DNA of 64,000 nt from Flavobacteriales bacterium UBA2669. Lineage in GTDB: Bacteria > Bacteroidota > Bacteroidia > Flavobacteriales_E > Vicingaceae. The position numbers and the translations under genes were made by a program. The stretch is from positions 1 through 64,000 of the forward strand of contig DEMN01000010.1 of the NCBI GenBank assembly GCA_002359215.1, given 5' to 3'. Below are positions 23,736 to 33,207 of the stretch, in pieces. The notes under the pieces were generated by a model. The model saw only the letters and a program-made list of their open reading frames with translations, did not search any database and was not told where the DNA came from. The first letter of the stretch is position 1. Every line of letters begins with the position of its first letter.

Positions 23736-24364
23736 TCTAATCGCCCTCCAGTTTTAAAATGTTTGGCATAATAAGGATGTTCTAAATTTGAAATAATTAC
23801 CCCTTTAGAAGTGCTAGCATGCACAAATCTATTGTTGGTTAAATAAACACCTACATGATCAACTTTATTACTTCTTATTGAGAAAAAAACAAAATCACCT
23901 TCACTAAGTTCATTTTTAGAAACACTTTTAGCAACAGTTGCAATATCGGAAGATGAACGAGGCAATTCTTTATTAAATACTTTATTGTAAAGCATATTGG
24001 TAAAGCCTGAGCAATCTACGCCTTTTTTGGTAGTTCCACCATATTTGTATTTAACCCCTAGCCACTCATCTATAAAAGCATATAGTTCAATAAGCTCTAA
24101 CTCTTTAGGAGCAGCTTCTAATAATTCAGCGTATTTGGTTTTAAGTTCTAATTCTTCTTCAGATAAAATTGGTTCAGCAACTGCAGTTTCTTCTTTTGTT
24201 TCATCAGTTTCTTCTAATTCATCAAATACAATAGTTACAGCAGATGTATTGTTTTTTGTGGTGGTTTTCTTTTTTTCGGGAAGTGGTTGAGTAGTTTTAC
24301 AACTCCACAATACAAATGTAGCAAGTAAAAGGTATAAACGATATTGATGTTGCGATGAGTACAT
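23732..24364 (-). CDS. NlpC/P60 (C40) peptidoglycan endopeptidase lipoprotein
   Basis: 210 residues. Lipoprotein signal with lipobox LWSC (Cys about 22), a low-complexity linker rich in Lys, Thr and Glu, then the C40 domain at about 90-210: KYKYGGTTKKGVDCSGF with the catalytic Cys, VDHVGVYL with the His, and FVHASTSKGV. Cuts peptide stems of peptidoglycan from the inner face of the outer membrane or periplasm, as Spr-type enzymes do. Overlaps the SDR gene by 4 bp. Confidence 0.93.
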   Translation of the reverse strand: MYSSQHQYRLYLLLATFVLWSCKTTQPLPEKKKTTTKNNTSAVTIVFDELEETDETKEETAVAEPILSEEELELKTKYAELLEAAPKELELIELYAFIDEWLGVKYKYGGTTKKGVDCSGFTNMLYNKVFNKELPRSSSDIATVAKSVSKNELSEGDFVFFSIRSNKVDHVGVYLTNNRFVHASTSKGVIISNLEHPYYAKHFKTGGRLE

Positions 24365-24464
24365 TATAAAATTAAATTGAAACTACACAAAAATAATGTT
24401 AATCTGAGTTAGTTGTGTTTAAAATAAAAAGTGGTTTTAAACAATGAGTTATTGATAGACTGTA

Positions 24465-24540
24465 TTGGTTATCAGTTTTCAGTCTACAGTCTACAGTTCA
24501 AAGTAATCATAACGTTCAATCCTCAAACTTGAAACCTTAA
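24465..24540. repeat. Degenerate short-repeat spacer
   Basis: Contains AGTCTACAGTCTACAGT (tandem AGTCTAC at about 24482-24497) and the segment CAAACTTGAAACCTTAAACC. Spacers built from such 'cagtctacagt' and 'aacttgaaaccttaaac' strings are common between Bacteroidota genes; no function known. Confidence 0.35.
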
Positions 24541-24545
24541 ACCCC

Positions 24546-25862
24546 TTAATCCATATAAGTACTCAACACTGTCCCGGAAAGTCTGTTTAGACTAATTTCT
24601 ATTGCTTTTGAAGCCAATTGCAATTGCATTAACATCAGTTCGGCATTTAGTAAAGTTAATTGCGTTAGACGAAAATCATAACCATTTATAGCTCCTTTTT
24701 TTAATTGTTCTGAGGCAGTTTCATATACTTTTTGCATGGTAACTACATTGCTTTTTGCCAATGTTATTCTTTCGCCTAAAGAAACGTGTTCGTTATAAAG
24801 TTTTAATACATCAGCATTAATATTTTGAGTAACATCTTGTTTGGTTAATTGAGAATTTTCAGCAAAAATTTTAGTGTTTTTGATTTCTCGGTTTACTGCT
24901 CCACCATTAAACAGATTAAAACTTACACTTACGCCAACAGTTGGTCCGTAGTTTTGATTAGAGCTAAAAAAACCTACTTCCGAAAAAGTTTTTGAATACT
25001 GATAACCGGCAAACAAATCTATTTTAGGGTAGCGATTGGCTTTGGAAATACGTAACTCTGTTTCAGCAATTAACTCTTGTAGACGTTGTTGCTCCAATTG
25101 ATTATTGCTGCTTTCTACCATTTTAGAGAGTTCTTCTTTTACAGGAATTGGTAGCAAAGTAAAGTCTTCACTAGAAATGCTAAGATCTTTTTCTAAATCA
25201 TTACTTAAAATTCGGTTCAATTCAATTTCAAGGTTTTTAATAGTATTTTGTTGATTCAATAACATAATACTATCTGTTTGATAATCTACCAAGGCTTGCC
25301 CGAAAGCCATAGCAGTACTCGAGCCAATTTCTTTTCTTTTTTGCTCTAAATTTAATCTGAAACGAGAAATATTAAGCGTTTGCTGATAATGTTTTAGTAA
25401 TTGCGATTCATAAGACAGCTGATGATAAACCATCACGATATCTGAAACAGTTTGTTCTATGTAAAATTTAGAATTGAGTTCTCCTAATTGTTCTAAATAT
25501 CCTAACTGATTTTTTTTTGCATAAACGCTAAAACCATTAAAGATAGTCCAGTTGGCTAAAACAGATAAGTTTACATTAGTATTTTTAGCATTACTACCTT
25601 CTCTAATCGAACCATCAGCAAACTCTTGTCGGGTATTGTTAAAAGAAGTGGAATAGGCACCATCCAAACTAACTGTTGGTAATTGCCCGGCATTGCCCAT
25701 CGTGTTGTTATTAGCCGCAACTTGAGCTTCATTTTTCAACACTCTTATTTGATAGTTGTTAGCCAAAGCAATATTAATCAACTCTTGCAATGTTTGTGCA
25801 TTTGCTAAAGAGCTAAAGCTTACTAAAACAACTATATTAATATTAATTAAAATCCTTTTCAT
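24546..25862 (-). CDS. TolC family outer-membrane efflux protein
   Basis: 438 residues from ATG 25862, chosen for its signal peptide (MKRILININIVVLVSF, ending NAQ). Starts TLQELINIALANNYQIRVLK, and shows the two OEP repeats (PF02321), each with long helices and a beta segment such as WTIFNGFSVYAKK and VSFNLFNGGAVNRE. Forms the outer-membrane channel of the tripartite pump whose other parts lie upstream: marR, adaptor, RND, tolC. Last gene of the operon, 58 bp after the RND gene. Confidence 0.95.
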   Translation of the reverse strand: MKRILININIVVLVSFSSLANAQTLQELINIALANNYQIRVLKNEAQVAANNNTMGNAGQLPTVSLDGAYSTSFNNTRQEFADGSIREGSNAKNTNVNLSVLANWTIFNGFSVYAKKNQLGYLEQLGELNSKFYIEQTVSDIVMVYHQLSYESQLLKHYQQTLNISRFRLNLEQKRKEIGSSTAMAFGQALVDYQTDSIMLLNQQNTIKNLEIELNRILSNDLEKDLSISSEDFTLLPIPVKEELSKMVESSNNQLEQQRLQELIAETELRISKANRYPKIDLFAGYQYSKTFSEVGFFSSNQNYGPTVGVSVSFNLFNGGAVNREIKNTKIFAENSQLTKQDVTQNINADVLKLYNEHVSLGERITLAKSNVVTMQKVYETASEQLKKGAINGYDFRLTQLTLLNAELMLMQLQLASKAIEISLNRLSGTVLSTYMD

Positions 25863-25920
25863 CTGAATATTTTCAGTTTTTAATAAATCGGTCAGATGGA
25901 ACCTCTTATTTTTATTATGA

Positions 25921-28900
25921 TTATTGAAAGTCGGTTTCATCTATAATTTTATTCTCTTTACTTGCAATGTATGTATACAAAGCAGGAATTACATATAATG
26001 TTAATACTAATGATAAAAGCAACCCTCCGATAATTGCCAGTCCCATAGGAATTCTACTAGTAGAAGAATCTCCCAACGCCAATGCAATTGGTAAAGCTCC
26101 TAAAACAGTGGATAAACTTGTCATTAAAATAGGTCTAAAACGTTGTGATGCTGCTTCAAAAGCTGCTTGTTTTAACGACATTCCGGAATCTCTTTTCTGA
26201 TTGGCAAATTCTACAATTAAAATTCCGTTTTTCGTAACAATACCTATTAACACAATCATCCCAATTTGACTAAAAATATTGATAGTTTGCCCAAAAACCC
26301 ATAAAGTTAAAACAGCACCAGCCAACGCTAAAGGAACGGTGAGCATGATGGTTAGAGGATCTCTAAAGCTTTCAAATTGTGCTGCCAATGTTAGGTAAAC
26401 TAAAATTAATGCAAAAACAAAAATAATAAGTGTACTGTTAGAACTCTGAGCAAAATCAGAAGCAGTACCCGCTAGTTCTGTACTAAATGATTCGTCTAAA
26501 ACTACAGATGCAATTCTTCGCATTTCATCAATTCCATCACCTAAAGCAAATCCTGGAGATAAATCGGCTTCTACTGTAGCAGATGTATAACGGTTGTATC
26601 TTAATAAAGAAGGCGGACGACTAGTTAATTCGATATCTACTAAATTATCAAGGGTAACCATTTCACCATTTTTATTGCGAACGGTGATTTTGTGTAAATC
26701 TAAGGGTTCGTCTTTTTTATCTTTTTTTGCTTCAGAAAGTACAAAATACTGCTTCCCATCTTTAATGAAATAACCTAATCTTTCTTCATTTAAAAATGTT
26801 TGCAAAGTTTGAGCAATGTCAGCTATGGTAACACCCATTAAAGCAGATTTATTTCTATTGATACTTACTTTAATTTCCGGTTTGTTAAACTTCAAGTCCA
26901 CTTGTGACATGGAAAAAACAGGACTATTTTGGACACTATCCATAAAAACAGGCAAAGCAGCCTTTAATCTTTCCAAATCGGGAGCCTGTAAAATAAACTG
27001 GACAGGCAATTTATTAAATCCACCACCACTGGTTTGTATGGTTGGGTCTTGAATAACAAAAGATTTTGCGAAAGTATGATCTTTTAAAATTTGATTAATT
27101 TCTCCTGCCAATTGAGCCTGAGATTTTTTTCTTTCAGATGGTTCTACTAAGGTAATTCTGATAAAAGCAGAGTTGGCAGCAGTTGAAGCTCTAAAAGTTG
27201 GAGAGGTAACACCCAGTAAAAATGCTTTTTCAGGAATGGTGTCCATAATTTTCATCAACTCATATTGGTAAGCATCCATCGCTTCATAAGAAGTTCCCTC
27301 GGGAGCTGTAGAAACAATACGCAACTGACTTTTGTCTTCCATTGGTGCTAATTCCGATTGTAATTGAGAACCTATAAAGAAAATACTGGCTAACATTACT
27401 ATGAAAATTGGAAAAGCCAACCATCTTTTTTTCATAAACTTAGCTAATGATACTGTATATTTTTCTGTGCTTTTATTAACTGCTCTTCCAAAAGCACGCA
27501 TTAGAGCATTTTCTCTCTTGCTTTTCTTTAACATTCGAGAACTCATCATTGGTGTTAGCGAAAGTGTAATGAAAGTAGAAATTACAATAGCTCCAACAAC
27601 CACCATTGCAAATTCTCTGAACAACTCACCTGTTAAACCTGGCATAAAGAAAATAGGTAAAAACACACAAACTAAGGTGATGGAGGTGGCTAAAACAGCA
27701 AAAAATACTTCCCTTGATCCCTGGAAAGCAGCTTTCATAGGGTGCATACCATCTTCAATTTTAGTATAAATATTTTCCATTACCACAATGGCATCATCCA
27801 CTACTAAACCTGTTGCCAATACTAATCCTAATAAAGAAAGTACATTAATGGAAAATCCAGCAGCATATAAAACTCCAAAACTTCCTATCAATGCGATGGG
27901 AATTAAAACAATTGGAATTAAGGTAGTTCGCCAGTTTCTTAAAAAAAAGAAAATAACCATCAACACCAAAATAAAAGCCAATACGATGGTAGATTTTACT
28001 TCACTAATGGCTTTTCTAATAGAAACAGTTTTATCTAAAGCAACATTTAACTGAATATCTTCGGGTAAATCTTTTTTCATGATTTCCAATCTACGAAAAG
28101 CTTCATCAACAATTTCTACATAGTTAGAGCCGGGCTGAGGTTGCAAAGCAATTCCCACCATAGGTATAACACCATTTCCTCTCAACAATGTTCTTTCAGC
28201 TTCGGCTCCTAATCGGGCAGAGCCAACATCTTTTAATCTTATTAAGGTATTGTTTTCTTCTTTGATGATTAAATCTTCAAACTCCTCAACTGTATAGAGC
28301 CTTCCGATAGTTCTAACAGTTAATTCTGTTTCTGCACCTTCTACTCTCCCTGATGGCAATTCGATGTTTTGTTTGCTTAAGGCATTTTTAATGTCAATGG
28401 GAGTAACATTATAATCACGCATTTTGCTCGGATCTAATTCCAAACGCATGGCATATTTTTTCTCTCCCCAAATTCTGATGCTACTCACTCCGGGAACTGT
28501 TTGTAATCTTTCTTTAAAAATATTATTTCCAATTTGAGAAAGTTCTAACAAACCTCTTTTCTCACTCTGTACTGTAATAGATAAAATGGTTTCAGCATTA
28601 GCATCGGCTTTGTTTACAATAGGAGGATCTGCATCAGGAGGTAAATTTCTAACTGCTTGAGAAACTTTGTCTCGCACATCATTAGCAGCATTATTCAAAT
28701 CCATTTCGGGTAAAAACTCAATGGTAATGGTACTTCTGCCATCTGTACTATTGGAGCTTAGCGTTTTAATTCCATCAATACTATTTATTTGTTCTTCAAG
28801 GGGTTCTGTAATCTGAGATTCGATAATTTCTGCATTAGCTCCAACATAATTGGTAGTAACCGTAACAACAGGTGGGTCAACACTAGGGTATTCTCTCACG

Positions 28901-28998
28901 CCTAATGACAAGTAGCCTACTATTCCTAAAATCACAATGATGATAGCAAAAACAGATGCTAAAACAGGTCTTTTTATACTTATATCTGATAATGTCAT
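25921..28998 (-). CDS. RND multidrug efflux transporter, inner-membrane subunit (HAE1/AcrB-like)
   Basis: 1025 residues. MTLSDISIKRPVLASVFAII with the first transmembrane helix, two large periplasmic loops, and 12 helices in two halves. The proton relay helix carries GLVVDDAIVVMEN (the paired Asp residues of TM4), and VTKNGILIVEFANQKRD is the matching TM10 segment with the key Lys. Typical of AcrB/MexF proteins exporting hydrophobic toxic compounds. Nine bp downstream of the adaptor gene. Substrate range cannot be read. Confidence 0.97.
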   Translation of the reverse strand: MTLSDISIKRPVLASVFAIIIVILGIVGYLSLGVREYPSVDPPVVTVTTNYVGANAEIIESQITEPLEEQINSIDGIKTLSSNSTDGRSTITIEFLPEMDLNNAANDVRDKVSQAVRNLPPDADPPIVNKADANAETILSITVQSEKRGLLELSQIGNNIFKERLQTVPGVSSIRIWGEKKYAMRLELDPSKMRDYNVTPIDIKNALSKQNIELPSGRVEGAETELTVRTIGRLYTVEEFEDLIIKEENNTLIRLKDVGSARLGAEAERTLLRGNGVIPMVGIALQPQPGSNYVEIVDEAFRRLEIMKKDLPEDIQLNVALDKTVSIRKAISEVKSTIVLAFILVLMVIFFFLRNWRTTLIPIVLIPIALIGSFGVLYAAGFSINVLSLLGLVLATGLVVDDAIVVMENIYTKIEDGMHPMKAAFQGSREVFFAVLATSITLVCVFLPIFFMPGLTGELFREFAMVVVGAIVISTFITLSLTPMMSSRMLKKSKRENALMRAFGRAVNKSTEKYTVSLAKFMKKRWLAFPIFIVMLASIFFIGSQLQSELAPMEDKSQLRIVSTAPEGTSYEAMDAYQYELMKIMDTIPEKAFLLGVTSPTFRASTAANSAFIRITLVEPSERKKSQAQLAGEINQILKDHTFAKSFVIQDPTIQTSGGGFNKLPVQFILQAPDLERLKAALPVFMDSVQNSPVFSMSQVDLKFNKPEIKVSINRNKSALMGVTIADIAQTLQTFLNEERLGYFIKDGKQYFVLSEAKKDKKDEPLDLHKITVRNKNGEMVTLDNLVDIELTSRPPSLLRYNRYTSATVEADLSPGFALGDGIDEMRRIASVVLDESFSTELAGTASDFAQSSNSTLIIFVFALILVYLTLAAQFESFRDPLTIMLTVPLALAGAVLTLWVFGQTINIFSQIGMIVLIGIVTKNGILIVEFANQKRDSGMSLKQAAFEAASQRFRPILMTSLSTVLGALPIALALGDSSTSRIPMGLAIIGGLLLSLVLTLYVIPALYTYIASKENKIIDETDFQ

Positions 28999-29007
28999 CG
29001 GATTCTT

Positions 29008-30039
29008 TTATTTTATTAATTCTACTGTTACAGGCATTCCGTCTTTAACTTGTAAAAGTCCTGTTGTTAAAACTATTTCGCCTTCAGATAAACCTTCTGT
29101 AATGTGTACTAAATCTTTAGTTCTGTTACCAATTTGAACAATTTTTTTCTGTGCTTTTCCATCTTTTACTACATAAATAGTTTGGTCGGTTATGGATGGA
29201 ACAATAGCTTGTGTTGGAACTAATAAAGCATCATTAATAAAATTGGTAGTGATAATAATTTCAGCAAAAACGCCCGGCATATACATTTTATCTTCTTTTT
29301 GTTTTAGCATTGCTCTAACATTTATCGTTCTGGAATCTGCGCTAACCACCGGACTAATTGCATAAATTTCAGCTTCTAAGGTGTCATTTTCAATTAGAAC
29401 CATTATTTTTTTACCTATTGCTATACTGTTCTGATGATTTTGAGCCATGGTAAAGTCTACCTTAAGCTTATCAATTGCTGTAAGAGAAGTAATTACTTGT
29501 CCTTGTGATAAAAAAGCCCCTTCGCTAAAATTTCTCATGCCTAACTTTCCTGAAAAAGGAGCTTTAACATTGGCTAAATCAATGTTTACTTTTAATTCTT
29601 CTGCCTGAGACTTTAAAGTCTCTACAGTAGAAAAAGCATTATCAACTTCTTCCTGACTGCTACCTTCAACTGCTAAGAGTTCTTTTTTACGTTCATAATC
29701 TTTTTGAGCATTCTCTAACGCAGCGTTTACACCCACTAATTGAGCTTTCCAAGAGCGATCGTCAATACGGATGAGTTGTTGTCCTTTTTTAATGGTAGCT
29801 CCTTCATCAAAATAAATGGCTAACACTTGTCCTGCAATAGGAGCTTTCAATTCCACTTGCTCATTAGCCATTATAGTTGCTGTGGTTTTTACTTCACTAT
29901 TAAAAGGTTGTGCAGTTACTTTAACTCCTTTTACTTGCAAGCCTCCCTGGCCTTGTTGAGCGTCTTTTTTGGCATCTCCACAAGACCAGATTATTGCTGT
30001 TAGGGCAACTATCGCTATGTTTTTAAATTTTTTAATCAT
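29008..30039 (-). CDS. RND efflux periplasmic adaptor (MFP) lipoprotein
   Basis: 343 residues. Lipoprotein signal with lipobox IWSC (Cys about 20), then the membrane-fusion layout: lipoyl half motif LKAPIAGQVLAIYFDEGATI, a helical hairpin around LENAQKDYERKKELL, the second lipoyl half VKAPFSGKLGMRNFSEGAFL, a beta-barrel domain and a membrane-proximal domain ending in GLLQVKDGMPVTV. Links the RND pump to the TolC channel. Between marR (3 bp) and the RND gene (9 bp). Confidence 0.96.
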   Translation of the reverse strand: MIKKFKNIAIVALTAIIWSCGDAKKDAQQGQGGLQVKGVKVTAQPFNSEVKTTATIMANEQVELKAPIAGQVLAIYFDEGATIKKGQQLIRIDDRSWKAQLVGVNAALENAQKDYERKKELLAVEGSSQEEVDNAFSTVETLKSQAEELKVNIDLANVKAPFSGKLGMRNFSEGAFLSQGQVITSLTAIDKLKVDFTMAQNHQNSIAIGKKIMVLIENDTLEAEIYAISPVVSADSRTINVRAMLKQKEDKMYMPGVFAEIIITTNFINDALLVPTQAIVPSITDQTIYVVKDGKAQKKIVQIGNRTKDLVHITEGLSEGEIVLTTGLLQVKDGMPVTVELIK

Positions 30040-30042
30040 CGT

Positions 30043-30513
30043 TTATTTATTATTTCTTTTATATGCTTTAACTATAAAATCAGGTTCTGGTAAACTACCT
30101 ATGGTTGTAAATAGTTTATCCATACTCTTCTTAAAACTTACTTTTTCTTCTTCGGTAAAATCCCTAAGTAACAAATCATTGGTTTGTTGTACACCTTCTT
30201 TAATTTTAGGCAGTAGTTTCAATGCTTTATCAGTAACTTTTAAAATCTGACATCTTCTGTCGTTGCAATCTTGTGTTCTAATCAATAGACCTCTTTCACT
30301 TAAATAATCTACCATACGCATAGTAGAAACTTTATCTCTTTTTAATGCTTCAGCTAAATCTTTTTGGGTAACCTTTCCACTATTCTCACATAAAAAAAGC
30401 AATGGAGCAAAATACCTTTCGATACCAAAAGGCTTCATAATAGATGACAATGTACTTAGATAAACTTCTGAAATACGAGCCATTTCATATCCATATATAT
30501 TTTGATTAATCAT
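30043..30513 (-). CDS. MarR-family transcriptional regulator of the efflux operon
   Basis: 156 residues. Winged helix with KVTQKDLAEALKRDKVSTMR as the DNA-binding helices, the wing with RTQDCNDRRCQILKVTD, and helical dimerisation ends. First gene of the marR-adaptor-RND-tolC operon, so it probably represses its own operon and is released by pump substrates. The DRR-CQ wing cysteines (DCNDRRC) may be redox-sensitive, an inference only. Confidence 0.93.
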   Translation of the reverse strand: MINQNIYGYEMARISEVYLSTLSSIMKPFGIERYFAPLLFLCENSGKVTQKDLAEALKRDKVSTMRMVDYLSERGLLIRTQDCNDRRCQILKVTDKALKLLPKIKEGVQQTNDLLLRDFTEEEKVSFKKSMDKLFTTIGSLPEPDFIVKAYKRNNK

Positions 30514-30645
30514 TAATTTATTTAGTAGTTTAAAAAGGTTACAAATGTAACTAATTTAGGTGTATGTATTTTTTAAAGCAGTAAATTTTAAAAAGATTTA
30601 ACGTTTTGGGTGATGCATTCAAAAATTAGTAAACTTTCTAAAATA

Positions 30646-30653
30646 TATTTTTG
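30646..30653 (+). promoter_or_regulatory. -7-like element upstream of aconitase
   Basis: TATTTTTG, exact TAnnTTTG, about 153 bp before the aconitase ATG. No good -33 TTG is at the usual distance, so the call is weak. The divergent spacer 30514-30805 otherwise shows no gene. Confidence 0.4.
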
Positions 30654-30805
30654 TAAGCAATCAAAAATTCGTAAATTCGCAGCAAGAAAGCAAAAGAGTT
30701 GGAATATCCATCATGGGTTAAGTTGGCGTTGGCAAGAGTATTTATTCACTTCAAGCTTCATTTTACAAGTATTTTATTCATTTATAAATTATAAACTAAC
30801 GTATC

Positions 30806-33073
30806 ATGGCATTTGACATTGAAATGATTAAAGCAGTATATGAGAAGTTTCCTTCTAGAATTGCTGCAGCAAGAAATGTGGTGGGTAAACCACTAACTTT
30901 ATCAGAAAAAATATTATACGCTCATCTTTGGGATGGCGTGGCAACAACTTCTTTTGAAAGAGGGAAATCTTATGTAGATTTTGCTCCCGATAGAGTGGCA
31001 ATGCAAGATGCAACGGCTCAAATGGCTTTATTGCAATTTATGCAAGCCGGAAAAAGCAAAGTAGCTGTTCCTTCAACTGCTCATGCCGATCACCTTATTC
31101 AGGCAAGAGTTGGAGCAACTAAAGATTTACAAGAGTCATTAAATAAAAACAACGAAGTATTTAACTTTTTAAGTTCTGTATGTAACAAATATGGAATTGG
31201 TTTCTGGAAGCCGGGAGCAGGTATTATTCATCAAGTAGTGTTAGAAAACTATGCTTTTCCGGGAGGAATGATGATAGGAACAGATTCTCATACTGTAAAT
31301 GCAGGTGGTTTAGGAATGGTTGCTATTGGTGTTGGTGGAGCTGATGCGGTTGACGTAATGGCTGGAATGGCGTGGGAACTTAAATTTCCTAAATTAATTG
31401 GGGTTAAATTAACCGGAAAAATGAATGGATGGACGTCTGCAAAAGATGTTATCCTTAAAGTAGCAGGTATTCTTACCGTTAAAGGTGGAACAGGTGCTAT
31501 TGTTGAATATTTTGGAGAAGGAGCTAAATCACTTTCTGCAACAGGGAAAGGAACTATTTGTAACATGGGTGCAGAAATAGGAGCTACTACTTCTACTTTT
31601 GGTTATGATGATGCCATGAGACGATATTTAAGAGCTACAGATAGAGCTGATGTTGTTGAATTAGCGGATAAAGTTGCTGAACATTTAACTGGTGATGATG
31701 AAGTTTATGCTAATCCTGAAAAATATTTTGACCAAGTGATAGAGATTGATTTATCAACTTTATCTCCTCATGTAAACGGTCCTTTTACTCCGGATTTAGC
31801 TACTCCTATTGCTGAAATGAGAGAAAAAGCAACTAAAAACGATTGGCCTTTAAAAGTAGATTGGGGATTAATAGGTTCTTGTACGAATTCTTCTTATGAA
31901 GATTTGGCTAGAGCTGCTTCAATTGCTAAACAAGCTGTTGAAAAAGGACTTACAACAAAATCTGAATTTGGTATTAATCCTGGTTCTGAGCAAGTAAGAT
32001 ATACTGCTGAAAGAGACGGTTTGTTAAAACCTTTTGAAGATTTGAACGCCACCATTTTTACCAATGCTTGTGGACCATGTATTGGACAATGGGACAGAGC
32101 CGGTGCTGACAAACAAGAAAAAAATACCATCATTCATTCTTTCAATAGAAACTTCTCTAAAAGAGCTGATGGAAACCCAAATACACATGCATTTGTAACT
32201 TCACCTGAAATGGTTGCTGCAATTGCTATTTCAGGAGATTTAGGGTTTAATCCGATTACAGACACATTGACAAACGATAAAGGGGAACAAGTGAAATTAG
32301 ATCCTCCAACCGGTGATGAATTACCAAGTAAAGGTTTTGATGTGGAAGATAACGGTTATCAAGCTCCTGCCGTTGACGGAAGTGGTATTGAAATTCTAGT
32401 TAACGAGGATTCTCAACGACTACAATTATTAGAGCCTTTTAAACCATGGGATGGGCAAAATATTACCGGAGCTAAACTATTAATTAAAGCTAAAGGTAAA
32501 TGTACTACCGATCATATTTCTATGGCGGGTCCTTGGTTAAGATATAGAGGTCATTTAGATAATATCTCAAACAATATGTTAATTGGAGCTGTAAATGCTT
32601 TTGGTGAAAAAACTAATGAAGTAGTTAATCAATTAACAGGTACAAAAGGAGAAGTTCCTGCAACAGCAAGAGCTTACAAAGCTGCTGGAGTACCAAGTAT
32701 TGTTGTAGGAGACCATAATTATGGAGAAGGTTCTTCTAGAGAACATGCTGCAATGGAGCCAAGACATTTAGGTGTTGTTGCTGTTATTGTTAAATCTTTT
32801 GCTCGTATCCACGAAACTAACCTTAAAAAACAAGGGATGTTAGGATTGACTTTTGCTAATGAAGCAGATTACGATAAAGTTAGAGAAGATGATACTTTCA
32901 ACTTTATTGATTTAGCTGGCTTTGCTCCTGACAAACAATTAACTTTAGAGTTAGCTCATGCAGACGGAACTAAAGAACAAGTTAAATTGAACCATACTTA
33001 TAACCAACAACAAATAGATTGGTTTAGAGCAGGTTCTGCATTGAATTTAATAAAGTTACAAGCTGCTTCATAA
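30806..33073 (+). CDS. Aconitate hydratase
   Basis: 755 residues; converts citrate to isocitrate in the TCA cycle, using a [4Fe-4S] cluster. Cluster cysteines are in GSCTNSS (near residue 355) and NACGPCIGQW (near 420). Substrate-binding motifs include GMMIGTDSHTVNAGG and, in the swivelling domain, GEGSSREHAAMEPRHLG. The pattern matches the mitochondrial-type aconitase common in Bacteroidota, rather than E. coli AcnB. Single gene with a strong terminator. Confidence 0.96.
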   Translation: MAFDIEMIKAVYEKFPSRIAAARNVVGKPLTLSEKILYAHLWDGVATTSFERGKSYVDFAPDRVAMQDATAQMALLQFMQAGKSKVAVPSTAHADHLIQARVGATKDLQESLNKNNEVFNFLSSVCNKYGIGFWKPGAGIIHQVVLENYAFPGGMMIGTDSHTVNAGGLGMVAIGVGGADAVDVMAGMAWELKFPKLIGVKLTGKMNGWTSAKDVILKVAGILTVKGGTGAIVEYFGEGAKSLSATGKGTICNMGAEIGATTSTFGYDDAMRRYLRATDRADVVELADKVAEHLTGDDEVYANPEKYFDQVIEIDLSTLSPHVNGPFTPDLATPIAEMREKATKNDWPLKVDWGLIGSCTNSSYEDLARAASIAKQAVEKGLTTKSEFGINPGSEQVRYTAERDGLLKPFEDLNATIFTNACGPCIGQWDRAGADKQEKNTIIHSFNRNFSKRADGNPNTHAFVTSPEMVAAIAISGDLGFNPITDTLTNDKGEQVKLDPPTGDELPSKGFDVEDNGYQAPAVDGSGIEILVNEDSQRLQLLEPFKPWDGQNITGAKLLIKAKGKCTTDHISMAGPWLRYRGHLDNISNNMLIGAVNAFGEKTNEVVNQLTGTKGEVPATARAYKAAGVPSIVVGDHNYGEGSSREHAAMEPRHLGVVAVIVKSFARIHETNLKKQGMLGLTFANEADYDKVREDDTFNFIDLAGFAPDKQLTLELAHADGTKEQVKLNHTYNQQQIDWFRAGSALNLIKLQAAS

Positions 33074-33090
33074 GAAGTAAACTAAATACA

Positions 33091-33127
33091 AAAAAGCCTC
33101 TAATTCGTTTGATTTAGAGGCTTTTTT
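33091..33127 (+). terminator. Terminator of the aconitase gene
   Basis: AAAAAGCCTCTAA (33091-33103) pairs perfectly with TTAGAGGCTTTTT (33114-33126), loop of 10 bases, T run at the end. Confidence 0.92.
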
Positions 33128-33207
33128 ATTGAAAAATTCGAATTTTACATAAATTTTATAATCATAGTTAATACCAATAAAATAAATTAAAAATTTACCT
33201 TTGCTTT

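Noticed and set aside
30610..30816. Small open frame upstream of aconitase
   Set aside because: Overlaps the aconitase start, has odd composition (cysteine-, tryptophan- and lysine-rich) and no family resemblance; more likely leader sequence.
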